Virus record (IMG/VR): IMGVR_UViG_3300033567_000012
Span: 1-35,615 of that record
Source of the DNA: a virus
Length of the DNA: 35,615 nt
Reading direction: 5' to 3' (one strand)
Positions 30,812-35,615 of the stretch are shown piece after piece; position 1 is the first letter of the stretch; each line of letters begins with the position of its first letter. The notes under the pieces are model-generated. The model was not told the origin of the DNA, searched no databases, and saw nothing but the letters and a program-made list of their open reading frames with translations. The translations under genes and the position numbers were made by a program.

Positions 30812-30997
30812 ATGCAGTCGTTTGCGGAGATTCTAGCGGATGCCGCTAAAAAGTTAGATGAAATCGAGGCATCAAAAAGCCCTCGTCCCGATTCACAGTC
30901 GGTAGAAGGGCGCATGAAAAACTATTCACCTGAGAGTGTACCACTGGCATTACGCGACAGCAACGGGCGGGAGGTTGTACTGGATGCACGCGACTGA
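30812..30997 (+). CDS. Small early protein, unknown
   Basis: 61 residues (MQSFAEILADAAKKLDEIEASKSPRPDSQSVEGRMKNYSPESVPLALRDSNGREVVLDARD). ATG 30812 after GAGGAGGAGCAGG; it overlaps the next gene by 14 bp. No domain recognised. Confidence 0.55.
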   Translation: MQSFAEILADAAKKLDEIEASKSPRPDSQSVEGRMKNYSPESVPLALRDSNGREVVLDARD

Positions 30998-31169
30998 CCC
31001 ATGTCCACGATGCAAACGAATGTCAGTGAAGCTCACGACCGAGCGCTACGGCGAGGACGCAGACGGCAATCGGTGGGAGTTACGTGAGTATGCAGAGTGC
31101 ATGGCTTGCGGCTGGGAGCCGATTTATGGATACCACTTTCAAGATGATGACGAGGAGGAAATTGCGTGA
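30984..31169 (+). CDS. Small zinc-ribbon protein
   Basis: 61 residues. C-P-R-C (residues 7-10) and C-M-A-C (residues ~37-40) flank a beta-forming stretch (KLTTERYGEDADGNRWELREYAE), giving a classical two-knuckle zinc ribbon; the tail is acidic (DDDEEE). GGCGGGAGG precedes ATG 30984. Such proteins often accompany recombination genes; ATGA-like overlap with the next gene supports coupling. Confidence 0.65.
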   Translation: MHATDPCPRCKRMSVKLTTERYGEDADGNRWELREYAECMACGWEPIYGYHFQDDDEEEIA

Positions 31170-32707
31170 GAATCAAGAGTTTGCACTGCAAGAACTTTCG
31201 AGCCTACGAGAACGTCAAGTACGAGTTTGGTGACACAGTCCGTATCAGTGGCGACAACGGTCGAGGGAAATCAAGTATAGCCGAAGCCATCGTGTTTGCA
31301 CTATGGGGTACGACGCTCACTGGCAGCCCTTACACAGACCACCTTATCCGCAAAGGCGAGAAGCAAGCGGAAGTGACTGTCACTTTTGATTTTGACGGCA
31401 GCGATTATGAAGTCAACCGCATCAAAGGTAAAAAAGCTGAGGTGTTCGTTGACGGCCAAAAGGCAGCGCAAACCGACATCGACAGGATACTTGGTGACAA
31501 ACAACATTTTTTATCGGTGTTCGCACCCGGCTACTTCGCTAGTCTGGCTGACAAGGATGCTCGTGAGTTGCTGATGGGACTCATCAAGCCACCAACACAG
31601 GAGCAAGTATTAGCCGAGATGGACAAGCCGTCCGTGGACGCGCTGACGGGCGAGAATCTACGCGACCCAGAGGCACTTGCTAAAGAGTGGCGTGCAGATA
31701 TCAAGGCCAACGAAACCGAGTGCGCAAAGACCGAAGGGCGCATCGAAGAATTGCAGTCTCGCGTCGGCAGAGAGATTCCAGAAAATAGACTGTGGAGTCA
31801 CAAAGAACTCGATGGCCTTAAAGCTCAGTTGCAATCCGGGGTATCGACACTCACTCAGGAACTCGGCGCACTGAGAGCAGAGCCGCAGTCACTACGGACT
31901 CGTTACGACAGCCTGAAGCGCCAGCTGAAGAATCCACCGCAAGCACCGTACGGAGAAGGCGATGCATGTCCAGTGTGCGCTAGAGAACTAGATTCGGATG
32001 CCCTCGGACATGCACTGACAGCGCATTTGAAGGAACTCAACTCAATCAAGGAGTTTAACGAGCGCGTCAAAGCCGAGATGGGCGCTGTCATCGCACGAGG
32101 TGCAGATGTAAAGGACCGCGTCGCAGAATTAGAGGCCTCAGCCACCGGTGACGACCACTCAGAATTACGGGCCCGCATCGCTGAGTTGGAACGCGAATTC
32201 GCAGAAGTACAGACGCACAACGGGATTGCAACTCGCATTCGCATGGAGGTTGTCGATGACCGGGCGGCACTCGAAAAGGCTCAGGCATATATCGCGTCAT
32301 TGCAAGCGGAGCAATTCAAGTTTAGGGAAAAAATAAAAGCAATCGGTGCCTATCGTGCACAACTCGCCGACATGCAGATTGCGCAACTCAAGAGAGAGTT
32401 AAAACTCGTGGATATCAAGCTGTTCGACGTCACGAAGACAACCGGCGAAATCAAAGCCGTGTTCGAGCTCTTGTACCAGGGCAAACCTTACAAGTCACTC
32501 AGCTACTCGGAACAGATTCGCGTGGGCCTAGAGATTGCGTCACTTTTTAATATCGTCACAGGCGCGGGTTATCCAGTGTTCGTGGATAATGCGGAATCGA
32601 TTACAAGTTTCGACGAACCGGCGACTATCCAGCTATTCACCGCGCACGTGGTAGAGGGTCAAGAATTACAAGTGGAAAACTTTGAGACGAAAGAGGATGC
32701 AGCGTAA
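31166..32707 (+). CDS. Rad50/SbcC-like ATPase
   Basis: 513 residues. Walker A GDNGRGKSS (29-37), a coiled-coil pair interrupted by a zinc hook CPVC (268-271), ABC signature SYSEQIRVGLEIA and Walker B-like YPVFVDNAES follow in order. It is much shorter than host SbcC (~1000 residues). Family role: an ATP-driven clamp on DNA ends that works with a nuclease. No SbcD-like or RecE-like nuclease gene is seen next to it, so the partner may be the host SbcD. It begins four bases before the preceding stop and is followed directly by the Bet annealing gene, forming a recombination unit. Confidence 0.85.
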   Translation: MRIKSLHCKNFRAYENVKYEFGDTVRISGDNGRGKSSIAEAIVFALWGTTLTGSPYTDHLIRKGEKQAEVTVTFDFDGSDYEVNRIKGKKAEVFVDGQKAAQTDIDRILGDKQHFLSVFAPGYFASLADKDARELLMGLIKPPTQEQVLAEMDKPSVDALTGENLRDPEALAKEWRADIKANETECAKTEGRIEELQSRVGREIPENRLWSHKELDGLKAQLQSGVSTLTQELGALRAEPQSLRTRYDSLKRQLKNPPQAPYGEGDACPVCARELDSDALGHALTAHLKELNSIKEFNERVKAEMGAVIARGADVKDRVAELEASATGDDHSELRARIAELEREFAEVQTHNGIATRIRMEVVDDRAALEKAQAYIASLQAEQFKFREKIKAIGAYRAQLADMQIAQLKRELKLVDIKLFDVTKTTGEIKAVFELLYQGKPYKSLSYSEQIRVGLEIASLFNIVTGAGYPVFVDNAESITSFDEPATIQLFTAHVVEGQELQVENFETKEDAA

Positions 32708-33604
32708 ATGGCAATAGCGGAGGCAAGTCTAACGCTACAAGGCGCACAGTCGCTTCAAATGGACTTCAACAAGGAACAAATCACCGCAATGCGCAACACG
32801 GTTGCCAAGGGTGCAACAGATGACGAGTTTGTCATGTTTCTGCACCTCGCCAAGACGTATCAATTGGATCCGTTTAAGCGTGAGATTTGGTTTATCAAGA
32901 TGGGTGGCACACCGACAATCTATGCCTCACGCGATGGATTCGTGGCACACGCTCAGCGTCAGAGTGACTTCACAGAAATGATTAGTCATGAGGTATGCGA
33001 AGGTGACGAGTTTTCCTTCGACCCAATCAGCGGAGAAATTAGTCATAAGTTGACCGCGAAACGAGGTCCTATCACGTTGGCTTACGCAATCATCCGTAGA
33101 ACAGATAAACCAGACCATGTCGTTACGGTCCCATTTGACGAGTATTTTAACGCTCTAGCTGCCAAAAATGGAGTCTGGAAGTCTCACGGTACGATGATGA
33201 TCCGTAAGGTGGCCGAGGTCATCGCGTGCAAGCAGACCTACGGCATCAAAGGTCTCTACTCCCAAGAAGAATTGGGTACCGACGAGCCAAACTCCATGGT
33301 TGATATTCCGTACGACGATGGCCAGAAAGCACAACCAACTGCACCAGTGCGAAACCATCCATCCCGTGAAGAATGGCTGAAGGCAATCAACGAACTCAAT
33401 GCCTACGCCGAGTCAATCGGCCTAACTGGCGACGAGTTGCGTAAGCAAGGTAAGCGGCTACTCAACAAGGAAAACCCGAAACAGTGGTCACTCGACGATA
33501 TCAAGACGATTCGCGGACAGCTGGCTAATGTCGTCACGTCACAGCCGGAGCAATCAGCACAGACTGACTTCGACTTGCCGAACGACGAGGACCTACCGTT
33601 TTGA
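32708..33604 (+). CDS. bet: Bet-type single-strand annealing protein with SSB-like tail
   Basis: 298 residues. LAKTYQLDPFKREIWFIKMGGTPTIYASRDGFVAHAQRQSDF is the core of the Bet/RecT annealing family; WKSHGTMMIRKVAEVIACKQTYG is the second conserved block. It pairs single strands during phage recombination. After ~190 residues follows a less conserved part with NHPSREEWLKAINELNAYAES, and the final residues DFDLPNDEDLPF equal the acidic tip of bacterial SSB proteins, which recruits repair enzymes. No SSB gene is present in the window. ATG follows the Rad50-like stop without gap. Confidence 0.88.
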   Translation: MAIAEASLTLQGAQSLQMDFNKEQITAMRNTVAKGATDDEFVMFLHLAKTYQLDPFKREIWFIKMGGTPTIYASRDGFVAHAQRQSDFTEMISHEVCEGDEFSFDPISGEISHKLTAKRGPITLAYAIIRRTDKPDHVVTVPFDEYFNALAAKNGVWKSHGTMMIRKVAEVIACKQTYGIKGLYSQEELGTDEPNSMVDIPYDDGQKAQPTAPVRNHPSREEWLKAINELNAYAESIGLTGDELRKQGKRLLNKENPKQWSLDDIKTIRGQLANVVTSQPEQSAQTDFDLPNDEDLPF

Positions 33605-33873
33605 GCCGCACACTGAAATCCCTACTCACCCTAGTCTGTCTGTTGATGTTCGCATGGGCGGCAACCGCTGCCCTTTCGGCGGGGGATGTTCCGAAACACA
33701 CAACTACGACTACATACACAGTGGAACCAGGCGATACCGAATGGCAGATAGCGTTGAAGTTTGACCCACAGGCCGACCCGCGTGCGGTCACGTATTGGAT
33801 GGAACACCACGATGATATTGGGCAAGTACTAACACCAGGGCAAGTGCTTGTAGTTCCAGAGGGAGGTAAGTAA
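33601..33873 (+). CDS. Secreted LysM protein in the replication operon
   Basis: 90 residues. SRTLKSLLTLVCLLMFAWAATAALSAG is a signal peptide or membrane anchor; TYTVEPGDTEWQIALKFDPQADPRAVTYWMEHHDDIGQVLTPGQVLVVPE is a single LysM domain that binds wall sugars. It starts at TTG inside the Bet stop (TTGA), so translation is coupled to it. An exported wall-binding protein made early might block a second phage or change the wall; an alternative is an imported spanin-like helper. No lytic domain is present. Confidence 0.72.
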   Translation: MSRTLKSLLTLVCLLMFAWAATAALSAGDVPKHTTTTTYTVEPGDTEWQIALKFDPQADPRAVTYWMEHHDDIGQVLTPGQVLVVPEGGK

Positions 33874-33875
33874 AT

Positions 33876-34619
33876 ATGTCCAACATCCTCAAAAGATTCG
33901 TGTTTGACGAAAGATTTGGCGTCCGTGTCGCACTAGTGGATGGACAGGCCTGGTTTGTCGCAAAAGACTTGTGCTCGGTACTCGACATCAACGACACGCG
34001 TCAAGCGGTTGCAAGACTCGACGACGATGAGCGTTGTTTAATACCGGTCACCGACGGCATCGGTCGAGTGCAGGATACTTTCGCGGTCAACGAAGCCGGA
34101 CTCTACACTCTGGTACTCGGTAGCCGGAAACCAGAAGCTAGGGTTTTCAAGCGTTGGGTGACACACGATGTGCTCCCTCGGATTCGTGAAACAGGTACCT
34201 ACTCTATCAACCAAGCTTCACAACCGACGACGAGTGCTGAGGCACTTCTACAGATGGCTCAGCACCTCGTGGAGAGTGAACAACGCATGGCAACGGTAGA
34301 AATGCAACTGGAGGTCACCAAGCACCGTATCGACACCCTAGACCACGTAGATGCAATCGGTGACAAACAACAACGGTTGAATGCGATGGTCCGCAAGCAT
34401 GCGAGACTAGCAGGCGTCTCATACGCTAACGCCTGGCGGGAGTTCCGTGCAACCTACAACGTGGCTTATCACACGAATTTGACGGCGCTGCGTGACAACT
34501 ACTGCGAGCGATTGAGCATTAGTGAACTGACGATACCAGAGTATCTAGCGGTGATGGACAGGTTGGATGATGCGCTGCGTGTTATGGATAAACTTTTGAA
34601 TCCGGTGGGGGTGCTGTAA
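33876..34619 (+). CDS. BRO-N/ORF6C-type antirepressor
   Basis: 247 residues. Residues 1-110 form a BRO-N domain (FVFDERFGVRVALVDGQAWFVAKDLCSVLDINDTRQAVARLDDDERC...VNEAGLYTLVLGSRKPEARVFKRWVTHDVLPRIRETGTY). Residues ~150-240 (QQRLNAMVRKHARLAGVSYANAWREFRATYNVAYHTNLTALRDNYCERLSISELTIPEYLAVMDRLDDAL) match the ORF6C domain. Such proteins counteract repressors or shape early gene expression. ATG after GAGGGAGGTAAG. Confidence 0.88.
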   Translation: MSNILKRFVFDERFGVRVALVDGQAWFVAKDLCSVLDINDTRQAVARLDDDERCLIPVTDGIGRVQDTFAVNEAGLYTLVLGSRKPEARVFKRWVTHDVLPRIRETGTYSINQASQPTTSAEALLQMAQHLVESEQRMATVEMQLEVTKHRIDTLDHVDAIGDKQQRLNAMVRKHARLAGVSYANAWREFRATYNVAYHTNLTALRDNYCERLSISELTIPEYLAVMDRLDDALRVMDKLLNPVGVL

Positions 34620-35612
34620 GTGGCTTGGATTGAGTCTCACGATGCGTTGGGTGAACATCCTAAAACTAAAAGACTAGCTAGAATCCTTGGAGAACCAATG
34701 CCCATGGTCGTGGGACGACTTCACTATTTGTGGTGGTGGGCTTTGAAATATGCCGAGGACGGCGACTTAACTCGATATGACGCTGCAGATATTGCCGATG
34801 GTGCTGGATTTGTCGGAGAAGCTACCGAATTTTTATCAGCTCTCGTACAAGCGGGTTTTATCGACGAGGAAGGCGATGTGGTTGTCCTTCACGATTGGGA
34901 TGATTACGCAGGTCGGCTAATCGAGCAACGAAAGCTAAATGCAGGGCGAAAAAAACGCAGTCGGGATTTATATGAAGACCAATCATTGACTCGGACTGTC
35001 AGGGAACGCGATGGCAACCGCTGTAGATATTGTGGTAATCCTGTGAATTGGAAAGACCGAAAAGGTTCTGGCGGAGGGACTTATGACCATGTTGACCCAG
35101 AGGGAACTAACTCTGTAGAAAACATCGTTGTTGCATGTAGGGGTTGTAATTCTGGGAAGGGACGCAGAACACCTGAAGAAGCAAATATGATTTTATTAAA
35201 ACCTATCAAGAAGAAGGTAGAAAAATCTAACCGTAATCTAACTGGAATCAAACCGGAATCAAACCTGCTTCAAACCTGTTTCAAACCTGATACCGCTATT
35301 ACCGTACCTGACCTAACCGTACCTGACCTGACCTTACCTAACCAAACCGTACCAAAAGAAGAGGAGATCGCGAGTCTGGAAATCACCGTCACTCGTGCAG
35401 AAGTAGCAACCGCTGAGGAATCACCAGAAGAGCAAAAAGACTCCTCCTCGTTTGGATATGACGAGAATGTTGCTTTGATTGCCAAAACCTTCAGCTCCGA
35501 GGGATACGGCCAAGCAACGGAAACGATTAGGACACAACTTAGTACGATGCTCGATGACTGCGTGGAGCCTTGGAGACAGCTGGACCGTAAAGAGTCGTGT
35601 AGCCAGAGATAA
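34620..35612 (+). CDS. Replisome-organizer-like initiator with embedded HNH domain
   Basis: 330 residues. Residues 1-110 (WIESHDALGEHPKTKRLARILGEPMPMVVGRLHYLWWWALKYAEDGDLTRYDAADIADGAGFVGEATEFLSALVQAGFI) match the N-terminal winged helix of Firmicutes phage replisome organizers. Residues 125-190 form an HNH nuclease: DGNRCRYCGNPV, YDHVDP, NIVVACRGCNSGKG, with the four zinc cysteines and the DH pair. A repeat-rich linker (TVPDLTVPDLTLP) follows, then a short tail. No complete DnaD C-terminal domain is seen before the stop at 35610-35612, so the end may be truncated or shifted. GTG follows the prior stop directly. Confidence 0.78.
   Translation: MAWIESHDALGEHPKTKRLARILGEPMPMVVGRLHYLWWWALKYAEDGDLTRYDAADIADGAGFVGEATEFLSALVQAGFIDEEGDVVVLHDWDDYAGRLIEQRKLNAGRKKRSRDLYEDQSLTRTVRERDGNRCRYCGNPVNWKDRKGSGGGTYDHVDPEGTNSVENIVVACRGCNSGKGRRTPEEANMILLKPIKKKVEKSNRNLTGIKPESNLLQTCFKPDTAITVPDLTVPDLTLPNQTVPKEEEIASLEITVTRAEVATAEESPEEQKDSSSFGYDENVALIAKTFSSEGYGQATETIRTQLSTMLDDCVEPWRQLDRKESCSQR
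35222..35287 (+). repeat. Six 11-bp iterons inside the initiator gene
   Basis: Consensus GGAATCAAACC in exact 11-bp spacing: two degenerate units (35222-35232, 35233-35243; 8 of 11 bases each), two identical (35244-35254, 35255-35265) and two close (TGCTTCAAACC, TGTTTCAAACC to 35287). Since 11 is not a multiple of 3, the repeat is not caused by repeated protein. Confidence 0.75.
35301..35360 (+). repeat. Four 15-bp direct repeats next to the iterons
   Basis: ACCGTACCTGACCTA (35301-35315), ACCGTACCTGACCTG (35316-35330), ACCTTACCTAACCAA (35331-35345) and the start of a fourth (ACCGTACC, 35346-35353, then diverging to 35360). They encode the TVPDL pentapeptide pattern. Confidence 0.7.
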
Positions 35613-35615
35613 ACA

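Overview
The window is almost a whole genome of a temperate, long-tailed (siphovirus-like) phage of a Gram-positive Bacillota host. Three things support this host group: strong AGGAGG-type ribosome binding sites with many GTG and TTG starts, a LexA box of the Bacillus type, and Firmicutes-type phage families (RecU, ImmA, Bet, ORF6C antirepressor, replisome organizer). The moderately high GC content and some tail and lysin sequences recall Alicyclobacillus-like hosts, but that is inference. The tRNA-Cys-derived attachment core lies in the middle, with phage genes on both sides. The DNA is therefore most likely the circular or permuted, non-integrated form, because an integrated prophage would have host DNA beyond this point.

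Layout. 1-1.4 kb: end of the early/middle region (RecU resolvase, HTH-MazG protein). 1.5-9.3 kb: packaging and head (small Cys protein, TerS, TerL with a broken frame at its P-loop, portal fused to a minor-head domain, protease/scaffold, decoration protein, major capsid). 9.3-14.8 kb: connectors, tail tube, a textbook -1 frameshift pair of tail chaperones, and a tape measure with 22-residue repeats. 14.8-20.7 kb: tail tip and fibres, interrupted by an AT-rich patch and an opposite-strand cargo gene. 20.2-23.1 kb: papain-like amidase, XhlA-like protein, a three-domain lysin with a C-terminal retropepsin-like domain, and holin. 23.1-24.2 kb: small regulator and unknown genes. 24.2-26.2 kb: attP with paired arm repeats, then int and immA on the minus strand behind a perfect LexA box. 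26.3-28.2 kb: secreted and membrane proteins likely made in the lysogen. 28.2-30.8 kb: the cI/cro-type switch with repeated operators, a Cas2-like protein and early regulators. 30.8 kb to the end: Rad50-like ATPase, Bet annealing protein with an SSB-like tail, LysM protein, BRO antirepressor, and an initiator-like protein with an internal HNH domain and internal repeats that look like an origin.

How it works together. The repressor at 28.2-28.6 kb should hold the rightward promoter at 28.71 kb. DNA damage would free the LexA box and raise ImmA and integrase together, so repressor cleavage and excision are coupled. Replication and recombination genes then run rightward, and the late genes follow through the RecU end. 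The most notable points are the lysin-retropepsin fusion, the LexA box over immA-int, the iteron arrays inside the initiator gene, the Bet SSB-like tail, the Cas2-like gene, the TerL lesion, and a 10-bp motif repeated at gene borders.
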